A DNA stretch of 64,000 nucleotides from Methanoprimaticola sp047501175. GTDB lineage: Archaea; Thermoplasmatota; Thermoplasmata; Methanomassiliicoccales; Methanomethylophilaceae. Position 1 is the first letter of the stretch. Every line of letters starts with the position of its first letter. The notes below the pieces were generated by a model. The model made no database searches. It saw only the letters and a list, made by a program, of their open reading frames with translations, and was not told the DNA's origin. Both the position numbers and the translations under genes were made by a program. Positions 33,975-43,275 of the stretch are shown piece by piece. Location of the stretch: NCBI RefSeq assembly GCF_047501175.1, contig NZ_JBEQWH010000004.1, positions 157,504-221,503 of the forward strand, written 5' to 3'.

Positions 33975-35042
33975 TCAATGCCTGGCTCCTGGGGATGACA
34001 CGTCCGCGTCGACGCGCCACAGATGGGAATAGGTCCCTATCATCCCTCCGAACAGCACATAGACCAATGTGCACCTATCGGAGCTGACCGGTATCTCCAG
34101 ATTGATGGATCCGGGACCCTTGCTCGAATCTTCCAACAGAGTGACCCTGGAGTCGTAGCACAGCCCGGACATGATCACCTTGACGATGTTGGAGTATGCG
34201 GTGTCCTTGACATCCGGAGGGAACTTTCCACCGAATATCGCAATCTGCCCAGAGCCGCCCGCATACTTGCACAGGGAGATGCTGTTGTATCCGTCGTCGG
34301 AGACCAGTCCGAGGAACAGGGCATCCTCCACATCGCTGCTGACCCCGTAGTTGCACTGGGCGTAGTATATGTTCATCGCCTCTCCGATCCCCCTGTCCTC
34401 GGAGGGGCTGTTTCCGACTATCGTGTCATCCCTGTCGTTGATCGACCAGGGGACTCCCAGGAACCTCGATCCGGGGTCCGCCTCCATGAAGTCCACCGAC
34501 CCGTCGGAGTGGCCAACGTATTTGGCGAATGACCCGCCGGTCCAGTACAGGAACCCCCCTGCCGCAAGCCAATCCTCCAGGATCGACACGTTGATGCCGT
34601 ACACCGTGTCCGGAAGGATCCCTGTGAATATCAGGACAGATGTGTTTGTGGCCTTTCCGGATTCGCTGCTCGCATCCATGATGTACTGCAACGCATCCGC
34701 ATCCACGACCGTATACGACGAGAAACCGGCCACCTCCAACTCCGCCTTCATCCTGTCTATCCATGTGTCGATCGCATCGTAATCCAACATGGAAGGGTAG
34801 GCCATATCGCGATAGATGAAGAGATGCCTCTCATTCGCATTCGCCTCGGTCTCCGATGTGATCACCGTGTAATCGGTGGCGTAGCTGGAGGAAATATTCA
34901 GACTGTACCCGCCCGCCTCGTCCTCGATCAATTCCGTTTCGTGGTAATAGGGCGAACTGACATACACGAGGACCTCGCCCAGCAATATCACGGCCACCAC
35001 GAGAATACTGATGACAATCACCGAATCAGCACGTTTCATCAT
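33975..35042 (-). CDS. Membrane-anchored extracytoplasmic protein, paralogue of 43259-44281
   Basis: A 355-residue protein with one N-terminal anchor (SVIVISILVVAVILLGEVLVYV) and a large outside domain. Key segments: LIFTGILPDTVYGINVSILEDWLAAGGFLYWTGG and GQIAIFGGKFPPDVKDTAYSNIVKVIMSG. The WLxAGGxLYW signature and the strand-turn order resemble a Rossmann or glutamine-amidotransferase-like fold, but no catalytic triad is evident. The start overlaps the end of the GT-C-like gene by 17 nt. A clear homologue stands beside the second GT-C-like gene at 41899, so the two proteins form a recurring pair. Function unknown. Confidence 0.75.
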   Translation of the reverse strand: MMKRADSVIVISILVVAVILLGEVLVYVSSPYYHETELIEDEAGGYSLNISSSYATDYTVITSETEANANERHLFIYRDMAYPSMLDYDAIDTWIDRMKAELEVAGFSSYTVVDADALQYIMDASSESGKATNTSVLIFTGILPDTVYGINVSILEDWLAAGGFLYWTGGSFAKYVGHSDGSVDFMEADPGSRFLGVPWSINDRDDTIVGNSPSEDRGIGEAMNIYYAQCNYGVSSDVEDALFLGLVSDDGYNSISLCKYAGGSGQIAIFGGKFPPDVKDTAYSNIVKVIMSGLCYDSRVTLLEDSSKGPGSINLEIPVSSDRCTLVYVLFGGMIGTYSHLWRVDADVSSPGARH

Positions 35043-36375
35043 AGCGCCTCCTGTACAACGAGTTGCTTATGAACAACATGGACGCGAGGATCATCCACTG
35101 CATCACCAGTCTGGATGTAGTGTAGACGTTCATTCCGTGCCAATGTGCTGTGTTGAATGTGACGAGCTTTTCCACCGCCCAGTCCAACGGCACGATGCCT
35201 GTGTATGCGGAGAACGGCAGGATCAGCGAATAATTGTGAGCTATGACCTGGCATATCAGGGACGGGACCGACAGCACGAGCATCAGCCCCGCAACGTATC
35301 TGGGGTCCCAATATGCAGCCAACAGGGCTATCAGCATTATCAGGACCAGATAGTAGCACTGCTGGGCAACGGGCCAGGCGAAGACGACAATCATCGTCAT
35401 CACGGAATAGAACAGCAGCCTGCGGAACGTCCGTTCCCCTTTCTTTGCAAAAAGTATTGCAAATAGAACCGTGGCACCGATTATCACGGGCTGCAACCAT
35501 ATGAAGCCCTGGGATTTGAATGTCGTGAACACGGATATGATGTACTCCCAGCCATACAACGTCGATTCTCCAGCGGCATCCACCCGCCCTGTGAGGAATA
35601 TGAATGCCGCATCGAAATCGCCTGAAAGCAGAACGAATGGGAATGTCAACATGAAAGCCGCCGCGAATCCGCCCATCGCCAATGCGATGCCGTTCACCTT
35701 CTCGGTGCGGCTCGGACTCCGCGTCATGAACCATACGACCAGGAGGGGTATGAGATAGAATGCGAAGGGTTTCGTCATCCCAGCCAAAAACATCATTATG
35801 CCTGCTATGAACGGACGATTGTTCAATGCGAAATAAAGACAGAGAACCAGGAAAAGGACTTCGAGAGTATCGAAAATCAGGTACACCGAGGAACTGTATA
35901 TGGTGAGCGGGCACAGGAACCAGATCGCCATCGCAATGTCCGCCCTCCTCTCGTTCCCACTCAGGTTCAGAACGATTTTACGGATTGTGAACGCGACGGC
36001 GATATCGACCGCGATGAGGAACATGCGCACTAGGAACGCGAATGCCGGATCGATGATGAGCGAGCCGTAATACGAGAACGTGAAATTGTCCAAGAACAGC
36101 AGCTCATCGAACTGCCGACCGAACGATATCCCGCCGAAGCTCGTGTAGACCATCGCGAGAAAAGACAATACATACCCCCAGATCGGCGCATAGTAATTGT
36201 CGGGACGATCGTACAAGGCGGTTCCGGCAAGAGAAGACTCGGCTATTCTCGCCCAGCTCGAGGAATCGTAGGGATATGTGAAGAAAACTCCTAGAACCAA
36301 CCGTGTTGTCAAACCCACCAGCACTATCCAGAAGACGTAGGAGGATAGGATCGACTTCAACGGCGGACAGTTCAC
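35026..36375 (-). CDS. GT-C-like multi-spanning glycosyltransferase
   Basis: A 449-residue membrane protein with about 11 hydrophobic helices. The first exterior loop has the acidic motif YPYDSSSWARIAE, followed by LYDRPDNYYAPIWGYVLSFLA; this Asp placement and the paired aromatic motif fit GT-C mannosyltransferases that use dolichyl-phosphate sugars. Other segments: FLAGMTKPFAFYLIPLLVVW and LYGWEYIISVF. It is related to the protein at 41899 (shared YDSxxWA, YYxPxWGYxL). Start ATG 36375 overlaps the GT2 stop; the end overlaps the anchored partner gene. Donor might come from the DPM1-like enzyme at 28098. Confidence 0.78.
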   Translation of the reverse strand: MNCPPLKSILSSYVFWIVLVGLTTRLVLGVFFTYPYDSSSWARIAESSLAGTALYDRPDNYYAPIWGYVLSFLAMVYTSFGGISFGRQFDELLFLDNFTFSYYGSLIIDPAFAFLVRMFLIAVDIAVAFTIRKIVLNLSGNERRADIAMAIWFLCPLTIYSSSVYLIFDTLEVLFLVLCLYFALNNRPFIAGIMMFLAGMTKPFAFYLIPLLVVWFMTRSPSRTEKVNGIALAMGGFAAAFMLTFPFVLLSGDFDAAFIFLTGRVDAAGESTLYGWEYIISVFTTFKSQGFIWLQPVIIGATVLFAILFAKKGERTFRRLLFYSVMTMIVVFAWPVAQQCYYLVLIMLIALLAAYWDPRYVAGLMLVLSVPSLICQVIAHNYSLILPFSAYTGIVPLDWAVEKLVTFNTAHWHGMNVYTTSRLVMQWMILASMLFISNSLYRRRYDETC

Positions 36376-37346
36376 CTGCCCTCACCCTTGTCCCACAGTC
36401 CGTCCTTGCGATCCCAGATGAAATGGGAGAAAGGATAGAGGATCGCGTAGTATAGTGCCGGAATCCTCTCGAACACCTTCATCTCGAAAGACTTTTCCTC
36501 GATCTGGGACAGTAGCTCGTCCGCTATTGAGATCGCACGGACGCGTTTGTACTCCTTGTATGTGCAGAATGTCAGATGCCTCATGAGACGCTCCAACATG
36601 CTACGACTGAACGCCGGATATGCCTCAGGCTGCTTCTCTCTGACGTATTGTACCGTTCTACGGGAGATCTTGTCGATAACCTCCACCTCGGTACTACGAT
36701 TTGTGAAGGTCGCAGAACCCTGGATCTTGTAATAGACGTACAACGGTTTCCCGACATAGCAGACCTTCTGGGCATTGGCAAGCTCGATGATCGTCTGAGG
36801 GAGATCCTCCATGGACGGATACATCACGAAGAATGAATCCCCGTTTTCGAAGATGCTCTTCCTCTGGATCCGTGCCCATGAGTATACAGGTAGTTCCGTA
36901 TATCTTCCAACGGCTTCTGCTCCGGTCATCTCGAGGATCCCGTAGTCCCGGGTGCTCTCTGGAGGGACCGTGCGCTCCCTGATGTGTATGCTGTTGCACA
37001 TCACGATGTCCGCATCCCTGTCATTCATCACGCCCACGAGCACTGATAGAAAATCAGGATACGGATGATCGTCAACATCTAGGAACCAGATCACGCTGCC
37101 CTTGGACTCGCGGATGCCTATGTTGCGCGCACCGGAGAGACGATCCTTGTCATTCTGGATTATCACACGGGATTTGGGGAGGTCGACCCCCAGCGATTCG
37201 ATCAATTCCACCGATTCATCGGTAGTCTTAGCATCCACTACAAACAAGACCTCAAAATCACGATAGGTCTGCTCCGACAGACAGCGGATGCATTCCGGGA
37301 TGAATCTAGCACCGTTGTAAACGGCCACTGCGACCGTGACCAGCAT
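36372..37346 (-). CDS. GT2-family glycosyltransferase
   Basis: A 324-residue GT-A enzyme: VTVAVAVYNGARFIPECIRCLSEQTYRDFEVLFVVDAKTTD at the N-terminus, SGARNIGIRESKG, and the DXD motif in WFLDVDDHPYPDF. It is a close relative of the enzyme at 39376 (shared AVYNGA..IP.C...L..QT, FVVDAKTTD). Longer in-frame starts upstream would add a non-GT2 leader, so ATG 37346 is chosen. It heads the minus-strand operon GT2-GTC-anchored protein-flippase-PGI/PMI pair, with ATGA coupling to the GT-C gene. AT content is somewhat higher than in the genes further left. Confidence 0.87.
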   Translation of the reverse strand: MLVTVAVAVYNGARFIPECIRCLSEQTYRDFEVLFVVDAKTTDESVELIESLGVDLPKSRVIIQNDKDRLSGARNIGIRESKGSVIWFLDVDDHPYPDFLSVLVGVMNDRDADIVMCNSIHIRERTVPPESTRDYGILEMTGAEAVGRYTELPVYSWARIQRKSIFENGDSFFVMYPSMEDLPQTIIELANAQKVCYVGKPLYVYYKIQGSATFTNRSTEVEVIDKISRRTVQYVREKQPEAYPAFSRSMLERLMRHLTFCTYKEYKRVRAISIADELLSQIEEKSFEMKVFERIPALYYAILYPFSHFIWDRKDGLWDKGEGR

Positions 37347-37450
37347 AATCGGGGCACAGCAGTGACCATATATTACAAAGAGGGTCGTATGTACGGAAAG
37401 CGCGAACCTATTAAGTCCACGCAGATATTGCGGAACCGCAGGACGGTACA

Positions 37451-38434
37451 ATGATCATCTCCAAAACACCATTGAGAATCAGCTTTTGTGGAGGGGGCAG
37501 CGATCTCCCATCGTTCTATGAGAAACACAGAGGGTGTGTGCTGAGCACCGCCATCGACAAGTACATCTACATTTCATCCGTCAAATCGTTCAACGAGTCT
37601 GTTACTCAACTCAAGTACTCGGAAGTCGAGACCACGACGGACATCAACAAGATCAAACACCCTGTCTTCAGAGAGATGCTGAAGCAGTATGGGCTCTCCG
37701 GTCTTGAGATGAACAGTACATCCGACATTCCTGCAGGAACGGGATTGGGATCGTCCAGCACATTCGCAGTGGGACTGTCCAATGTTCTAAATACTCGCCT
37801 TGGAAGAACCGTATCCAGCGAGGAACTTGCACATGATGCATGCCGCATGGAGATGGAGGTCCTGAGGGAACCCATAGGGAAACAGGACCAGTATGCCGCG
37901 GCATACGGAGGACTGAACTTCATCGAGTTCGAAAAGGACGGGTCCGTGTCCGTGGAGCCGGTCAGGATGACGGATGAGGCCAAAAGCAAGCTGAATGACC
38001 GCTTGTTCATGCTCTATCTCGGCGGAACCAGAAGTGCATCTGCGATTCTCAAAAACCATGGAAAGAACGTGACCTCAGGTGATGCGGAGATGAATCAGCT
38101 GAAGATGTGCGATCTTGCCCGTGATCTGCGCACATACCTCGAGGATGGGAACCTTGATGCCATGGGAGAGGTGTTGGACAAGGGATGGAAGCTCAAACGC
38201 ACCCTATCGACAGGAATAACAAACCCGGACATAGACCGGGTGTATGAGGAGATCACATCCAAGGGTGCGATAGGCGGAAAATTGCTGGGTGCCGGAGGAA
38301 ATGGATTCATGCTATTCTATGCGGATGAAAAGACCAGGTCCGAGATAATGGAGTCCGCATGCGACCATGCATGGACACCATTCAGATTTGATCCGAAAGG
38401 GTCCCGCATAATATACAATGACGAGGTGTTGTAA
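37451..38434 (+). CDS. GHMP kinase, heptose 7-phosphate kinase-like (second copy)
   Basis: A 327-residue sugar kinase of the HddA type: SKTPLRISFCGGGSDLPSFYE, the ATP loop IPAGTGLGSSSTFAVGL, GKQDQYAAAYGGLNFIEF and the C-terminal GGKLLGAGGNGFMLFY. It is related to but clearly different from the kinase at 15614, for example FCGGGSDLPSF against LAGGGTDVDPY, so it may use another sugar (heptose or fucose-like). ATG 37451; the following epimerase gene starts on its last base (TAATG), so the two are coupled. A possible TATA element, CCTATTAAGT, lies about 40 nt upstream. Confidence 0.86.
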   Translation: MIISKTPLRISFCGGGSDLPSFYEKHRGCVLSTAIDKYIYISSVKSFNESVTQLKYSEVETTTDINKIKHPVFREMLKQYGLSGLEMNSTSDIPAGTGLGSSSTFAVGLSNVLNTRLGRTVSSEELAHDACRMEMEVLREPIGKQDQYAAAYGGLNFIEFEKDGSVSVEPVRMTDEAKSKLNDRLFMLYLGGTRSASAILKNHGKNVTSGDAEMNQLKMCDLARDLRTYLEDGNLDAMGEVLDKGWKLKRTLSTGITNPDIDRVYEEITSKGAIGGKLLGAGGNGFMLFYADEKTRSEIMESACDHAWTPFRFDPKGSRIIYNDEVL

Positions 38435-39375
38435 TGTCTAAGACAGTAATCACAGGCGGTGCCGGTTTCATTGGAAGTCAGCTTGCAGACGTGCTTCTTG
38501 CCCAGGGGAAGGAGGTCATTGTCGTCGATAAGATCCCAACGAAGGACGCGAAGAACATCCATCACCTGGATGACGAGAAGCGCTTCACATATGTCTCGAC
38601 GGACATCAACGACGGAGAACTGCCTGAGGTCTCCAAGGGCGTTGATGAGATGTACCATCTGGCCGCGAACTCCGACATCCGCAGCGGAGGCACCAACCCC
38701 CTGATAGACTACCGGGATACCCTCATGACGACCCATAGTGTCCTCGAGGCAGTTCGTTTGAACAACATCCCCGATCTGTTCTTCTCGTCCACATCGGCGG
38801 TATATGGGAACAAGCCTGGAATCGCACTTACGGAGAATGAAGGGGGCCTCGAACCGATATCGTACTACGGCGCATGCAAGCTATCATCGGAGGCGTTGAT
38901 CTCGTCATACTCGTACATGTGTGGATTCAACGCACTGATATTCAGGTTCCCTAACGTCGTCGGCCCCAGACTGACCCATGGGGTCATATTCGATTTCATC
39001 GCCAAACTGAAAAAAGACCCCTCCAGGCTGGAGATCCTCGGGAATGGGAAACAGAACAAGCAGTATGTCTACTCCGAGGACCTCGTCCAAGGGATCGTAG
39101 GGTTCATGTCCAAGGGATACGAGGGTATGAACGTATTCAACGTATCGACGGAATCGTACACTGATGTCAACACCATAGCAGACATCGTTTGTGAAGGCCT
39201 AGGCCTTGAAGACGTGAGATACGAGTACAGTGGAGGCGACTGCGGATGGAAGGGGGACGTATCCACATTCGGGTATGACATCTCCAAAGCCAAGGCGGAA
39301 GGATGGACGTTCCGTTACAACTCCACCGAAGCCGTCAGGAAGACAGTGGAATCCGTCCTCTCGGACAGGGAATGA
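38434..39375 (+). CDS. NAD-dependent nucleotide-sugar epimerase/dehydratase
   Basis: Extended SDR protein of 313 residues: VITGGAGFIGSQLADVLL (NAD loop), LAANSDIRSG, STSAVYGN, and the catalytic YYGACKLSSEALI (Y-x3-K). It resembles UDP-glucose/UDP-galactose 4-epimerases and archaeal GDP- or dTDP-sugar SDR enzymes; substrate is not readable. The coupling to a heptose-kinase-like gene suggests a sugar built through a 1-phosphate made by that kinase. The gene ends base-to-base with the convergent GT2 gene at 39376. Confidence 0.87.
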   Translation: MSKTVITGGAGFIGSQLADVLLAQGKEVIVVDKIPTKDAKNIHHLDDEKRFTYVSTDINDGELPEVSKGVDEMYHLAANSDIRSGGTNPLIDYRDTLMTTHSVLEAVRLNNIPDLFFSSTSAVYGNKPGIALTENEGGLEPISYYGACKLSSEALISSYSYMCGFNALIFRFPNVVGPRLTHGVIFDFIAKLKKDPSRLEILGNGKQNKQYVYSEDLVQGIVGFMSKGYEGMNVFNVSTESYTDVNTIADIVCEGLGLEDVRYEYSGGDCGWKGDVSTFGYDISKAKAEGWTFRYNSTEAVRKTVESVLSDRE

Positions 39376-40359
39376 TCAGAAGTCGTCTCTGAAATACAGA
39401 GGGTCCCGCGAGAACTTGCGACCCCGTGCCTTGCTCCCGATGCGGTGGAACAGTCCCGGAGAGACCTTGAACAGGATGACCTCCGGCGACAACCCCTTGC
39501 AATGCGACAGCATCTCGGCTATTATCGGACTGCCCGACAGCTCATCGAACCTCTCCCTGGATGCACGCGTGAGGCTGCGGATCACGTGACGCCCCATCGC
39601 TGCACAGAACTCGGGATACCTCTCGGGATAGCGCTCCCTGACGATGGCGGAGAGCTTCTCGGCATAGTGCACGTCGGCGGCTGCGATGCCATCGTCGTTG
39701 GCCCCGGTACCGCAGACGGATGCGGCATTCTGATAATACACGTACAGAGGACGTTTCAGGTATGCCACGCGTTCTGCGGAAAGGAACGCCCTTGCGGCGA
39801 AATCGAGGTCCTCACAGAGACCCTCGCTGTACTCCATGAAGTTCTCCCTGAGGAAATCCATGCGGTACACGTCGCTCCAGGTGCTGGGGGAGAGCTCCCC
39901 GTTGCCGAGGGCGATTGCGGCGTCTATCCCGGAATAGAGGACGACTGCATTCGGACCTTTGCATGCTGGCTCTGGATGGTCGATGTTCCTAGTGAAGACG
40001 CTGTTGAACGACACCACCTCGGCATCGTTCTCCTCCGACGCTCTGATCGAATCCTCGATGAGGGTCGGATATGGGCGGTCATCCACATCGCATACCCACA
40101 CGTACTCCCCGACCGCATTGTCCAGTCCGATGTTGCGGGCCCCTGCCTGTCTCTTCGTGTCGTTCTGGATGATTATGCGGACGCGGTCGTCGTCCTTCGA
40201 AAGCTCCCTCAGGAGATCGGCGGAACCATCGGTCGTCTTTGCGTCGACCACGAACATTATGTCGAGGTCCCTGTGGGTCTGGGCGTCGAGATACTCCAGG
40301 CATCTGGGTATGTATTGGGCGCCATTGTATACTGCGACGATTACGGAGACCTTCGACAT
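39376..40359 (-). CDS. GT2-family glycosyltransferase
   Basis: A 327-residue GT-A enzyme: VSVIVAVYNGAQYIPRCLEYLDAQTHRDLDIMFVVDAKTTD, AGARNIGLDNAVGEYVW and the DXD motif CDVDDRPYPTLIED. It is a paralogue of the enzyme at 36372 but with higher GC. It probably adds a sugar in the cytosolic phase of surface-glycan assembly. A single gene, flanked by convergent neighbours on the left and followed upstream by the malic enzyme and its terminator. Confidence 0.88.
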   Translation of the reverse strand: MSKVSVIVAVYNGAQYIPRCLEYLDAQTHRDLDIMFVVDAKTTDGSADLLRELSKDDDRVRIIIQNDTKRQAGARNIGLDNAVGEYVWVCDVDDRPYPTLIEDSIRASEENDAEVVSFNSVFTRNIDHPEPACKGPNAVVLYSGIDAAIALGNGELSPSTWSDVYRMDFLRENFMEYSEGLCEDLDFAARAFLSAERVAYLKRPLYVYYQNAASVCGTGANDDGIAAADVHYAEKLSAIVRERYPERYPEFCAAMGRHVIRSLTRASRERFDELSGSPIIAEMLSHCKGLSPEVILFKVSPGLFHRIGSKARGRKFSRDPLYFRDDF

Positions 40360-40384
40360 AGAGCGACCTTCGGGAAGCGAGAAT

Positions 40385-40409
40385 GTTGAAAAGTGGGGGC
40401 GGTGCCCCC
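40385..40409 (-). terminator. Hairpin plus T-run after the malic enzyme gene
   Basis: GGGGGC and GCCCCC (40395-40400 and 40404-40409) pair around GGT; on the minus strand ACTTTTC follows. It lies just past the malic enzyme stop and before the GT2 gene on the same strand. Confidence 0.6.
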
Positions 40410-40417
40410 TTTCACGT

Positions 40418-41776
40418 TCACTGAAGAACGGAGCTGCAATCGGGAATGAATCCGTCCTGCATCATCTTGGCAGTGAGGTTCCTGGACCTGTTGATCATGA
40501 ACTCGGCCCTGTCGTGGAGCTCCTGCCTGCTGAGCTTGAGCCTGGCGACGCCCTGCTCCTGAGCCTTCATCGCGACTGCGACGGCCTCTCTGGGGAAGAC
40601 CTCGGTCTCCGCCATGGTCGGGATGATGTAGTCCTCTGTGAGGCCCTTCTCCTCGGCGCATGCGGCGAGCTCCCTCGCGGCGGCGATGCACATCTCGTCG
40701 GTGATGGTCTTGGCCCTCACGTCGAGCACACCCCTGAAGATCGCAGGGAATCCCATGGAGTTGTTGACCTGGTTGGGGAAATCGGACCTTCCGGTGGCGA
40801 ACACCTTGCATCCGTTCTCCTTGGCCTCCCAGGGCCAGATCTCGGGTATCGGGTTGGCGGTGGCGAAGATTACGGGGTCGTCCGCCATGCTCCTGACATA
40901 CTCGGGCGGTATCGTTCCGGGCCCGGGCTTGGATGCGGCGATAACGATGTCTGCGCCCTCCATGGCCTCCTTGAGCCCTCCGGTCTTGCCGGCACCATTG
41001 GTCTTCTCGCAGATCTCCCACTTCTGGCGGAATCCGTCCTTGACGTCCTCCCTCTCCAGGTTCAGGATACCCTTGGAGTCGCACATGCACATGTTCTTCG
41101 GGCTGAAACCGGTGGCCAGCAGAAGTCTGGAGATGGCGATGGAGGCTGCTCCGGCCCCGACGACTGTGATCTGGGCCTCCTCGAGCTTCTTCCCGACGAG
41201 CTTCATCGCGTTGATGGCACCGGCGACCTCCACGGTCGCGGTCCCCTGCTGGTCATCGTGCCAGACAGGGATCTTGCAGTCCTTCCTGAGCTCGTCCAGG
41301 ATGTCGAAGCACTTGGGGTTCGAGATGTCCTCCAGGTTGATTCCTCCGAAGGAAGGGGCGAGGAGCCTCACGGTCTCGATGATCTTGTCGGGGTCCTTGG
41401 TATCAAGGCAGATGGGGACGCAGTCCACGCCTCCCAGATACTTGAACAGCATGGCCTTCCCCTCCATGACGGGCATGGCGGCCTCGGGTCCGATGTCGCC
41501 CAGACCGAGGACGCGAGTTCCATCGGACACCACTGCGACGGTGTTCCACTTGCAGGTGTGCTCGTAGACCATGTCGGGGTTCTTGGCGATGTCCTTGCAG
41601 GGCTCGGCGACACCGGGCGAGTACCACACCGCGAAATCGTCGAAGGACCTCACGCATGCCTTGGGCACCGTCTCGATCTTTCCCTGGTAGAACTTGTGGA
41701 GGATCATTGCGTCCTGTCCGGGCTTCTTCGCCTTCTCCAGGCGCTCCTCGACACTCATATCCTTGTCGTATGCCAT
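40418..41776 (-). CDS. NAD(P)-dependent malic enzyme
   Basis: Oxidative decarboxylation of malate to pyruvate, supplying pyruvate and reduced cofactor. The 452-residue protein shows VRSFDDFAVWYSPGVAEPC, VAVVSDGTRVLGLGDIGPEAAMPVMEGKA, WHDDQQGTATV, the dinucleotide loop ITVVGAGAASIAISRLLL and TANPIPEIWP followed by TGRSDFPNQVNN. This is the short (MaeB N-terminal) type without a phosphotransacetylase domain. ATG 41776 with GAGGTGA upstream is preferred to GTG 41785. It is isolated metabolically from its glycan-gene neighbours. Confidence 0.94.
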   Translation of the reverse strand: MAYDKDMSVEERLEKAKKPGQDAMILHKFYQGKIETVPKACVRSFDDFAVWYSPGVAEPCKDIAKNPDMVYEHTCKWNTVAVVSDGTRVLGLGDIGPEAAMPVMEGKAMLFKYLGGVDCVPICLDTKDPDKIIETVRLLAPSFGGINLEDISNPKCFDILDELRKDCKIPVWHDDQQGTATVEVAGAINAMKLVGKKLEEAQITVVGAGAASIAISRLLLATGFSPKNMCMCDSKGILNLEREDVKDGFRQKWEICEKTNGAGKTGGLKEAMEGADIVIAASKPGPGTIPPEYVRSMADDPVIFATANPIPEIWPWEAKENGCKVFATGRSDFPNQVNNSMGFPAIFRGVLDVRAKTITDEMCIAAARELAACAEEKGLTEDYIIPTMAETEVFPREAVAVAMKAQEQGVARLKLSRQELHDRAEFMINRSRNLTAKMMQDGFIPDCSSVLQ

Positions 41777-41898
41777 GACTTTCACCTCTCGAAATGCCGA
41801 TTTCTACGAATTTCGTAGAAACACTTCGAAATCTAAAAGGTGCGATTGGAGTTCGCGTATATAACCGTTAATGCGGTCTGATTATTCGAAATTGTTTT

Positions 41899-43275
41899 TC
41901 AAGACGTGCCGTCATTCCTTTTAGCAGGACGGATGCATTCCAAAAGATTGGAAAGACCTCCATAACGCATGATCAGAAGCACGGAGATAATCCCGACACA
42001 CTGAAGTACGCCGCCTATGACGAATTGAACGTTTCTCCAAGTGATGACACCCATCCCGGAACTGGATAGCTGGAATATCTCGAGCAGATGTCCCACGTCG
42101 AATATGTTCCACCAAACGCCCATGGGCATCAGGACAACTGCGTTCGATGCGAAAACATACACTAGTGCACCGCATGAAAGAAGGATCCATGCAGGGAAGA
42201 AATTGCGATTTTTAACAACGATCCAAAATGCCAGGAAAGGAATCAATGAAACGATGTACTGGGTTGTCGGCGGGTACAACAAGGACAGTGCCATCACGAG
42301 CAGGCATCCCTTCATCAACGTCTCGAACAGGTCGTTCTCTTTGTTCTTATAGACGAAATACCCCGCATAAACCGCCCCCAGGAGTACAAGCACATATGTG
42401 AGCATACGAAGTGCTCCAGTAACCGTATCGAACATCGAACTTGCTGTCGCCAATCCGGTACGGTCTGATAGGAACTGGAAACATTCTGCCAGATCCCCTT
42501 CCATGATCTGCGGGGCGAGAAGGATCATAGTCATCACCATCGTCCCGAGCGCGGACGAGGCCACTTGAACCAGACCTCTGCGAATGTCAGACCTGTTGTT
42601 GGCCAGGATGTATGCTACAAGGACGAACAGCAGGAATATCGGAAAGAACTTGGAGAGGACAGATACCGAGAAGGTCATTCCTGCGATGAACGGATGGGAT
42701 TTTCTCAAAAGAATAACAGTCAACAGTATGAACAGGGCTGAAACGATGTCGGGCATCGCGATCACGCCTGACGAAAGGAACACTACCGATGAAAAGAACA
42801 TGAGACCGAAGCCTGCGATCGCCTTCCTGTCGCTATTGGTAACATCCTTTATCAGATACCATATCATCAGCGAAGCGGCGAGATCGAGAGCGAACAACGG
42901 GACCTTGACAGCGAAGAGAAAACTTATTGATGGGATCGTAGACGTGAAATACAGTCCCAGACCCTCTATGGGTATCAGTTCCACCACTTTTACCGCCACC
43001 TCCCCGATATTCATAAAAAGGTCCTGGAAAGCGGCAGAAAGGCCCAAGAAATAGCCCCAGACAGGCGTATAATAGTAGCCATCCACACCGTACAGGCCCC
43101 ACCCTGCCTCGATGTTACGAACGACCAAGGCCCAGAATTCGGAGTCGTACACGACGGACAGAGGCGTTATGACGAGCCTCAGCAAGATCCCAACGACTAT
43201 GAGGAAAAGAAGAGGGTGCCTCATGGACATCAGACGGTCCATGGTCCGACTTGCCACCTCATACACATCGACCAT
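41899..43275 (-). CDS. GT-C-like multi-spanning glycosyltransferase (second copy)
   Basis: A 458-residue membrane protein with about 11-12 helices. After the first helix comes VVYDSEFWALVVRNIEAGWGLYGVDGYYYTPVWGYFLG, matching the exterior-loop pattern of the protein at 35026. FIAGMTFSVSVLSKFFPIFLL is the equivalent of the other protein's FIAGIMMFLAGMTKPF segment. ATG 43275; it overlaps the end of the anchored partner gene at 43259 by 17 nt. Base composition is more AT-rich than surrounding genes. Probable donor is a dolichyl-phosphate sugar; acceptor unknown. Confidence 0.75.
   Translation of the reverse strand: MVDVYEVASRTMDRLMSMRHPLLFLIVVGILLRLVITPLSVVYDSEFWALVVRNIEAGWGLYGVDGYYYTPVWGYFLGLSAAFQDLFMNIGEVAVKVVELIPIEGLGLYFTSTIPSISFLFAVKVPLFALDLAASLMIWYLIKDVTNSDRKAIAGFGLMFFSSVVFLSSGVIAMPDIVSALFILLTVILLRKSHPFIAGMTFSVSVLSKFFPIFLLFVLVAYILANNRSDIRRGLVQVASSALGTMVMTMILLAPQIMEGDLAECFQFLSDRTGLATASSMFDTVTGALRMLTYVLVLLGAVYAGYFVYKNKENDLFETLMKGCLLVMALSLLYPPTTQYIVSLIPFLAFWIVVKNRNFFPAWILLSCGALVYVFASNAVVLMPMGVWWNIFDVGHLLEIFQLSSSGMGVITWRNVQFVIGGVLQCVGIISVLLIMRYGGLSNLLECIRPAKRNDGTS

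Noticed and set aside
32359..34074. A 571-codon frame overlapping the flippase on the same strand
   Set aside because: The flippase frame has clean membrane helices; this one is Arg/Gly/His-rich and is a shadow.
39959..41818. A 619-codon open frame on the plus strand
   Set aside because: It lies across the GT2 and malic enzyme genes, both certain on the minus strand, and its translation has no recognisable domain. High GC codons leave few stops in this frame.
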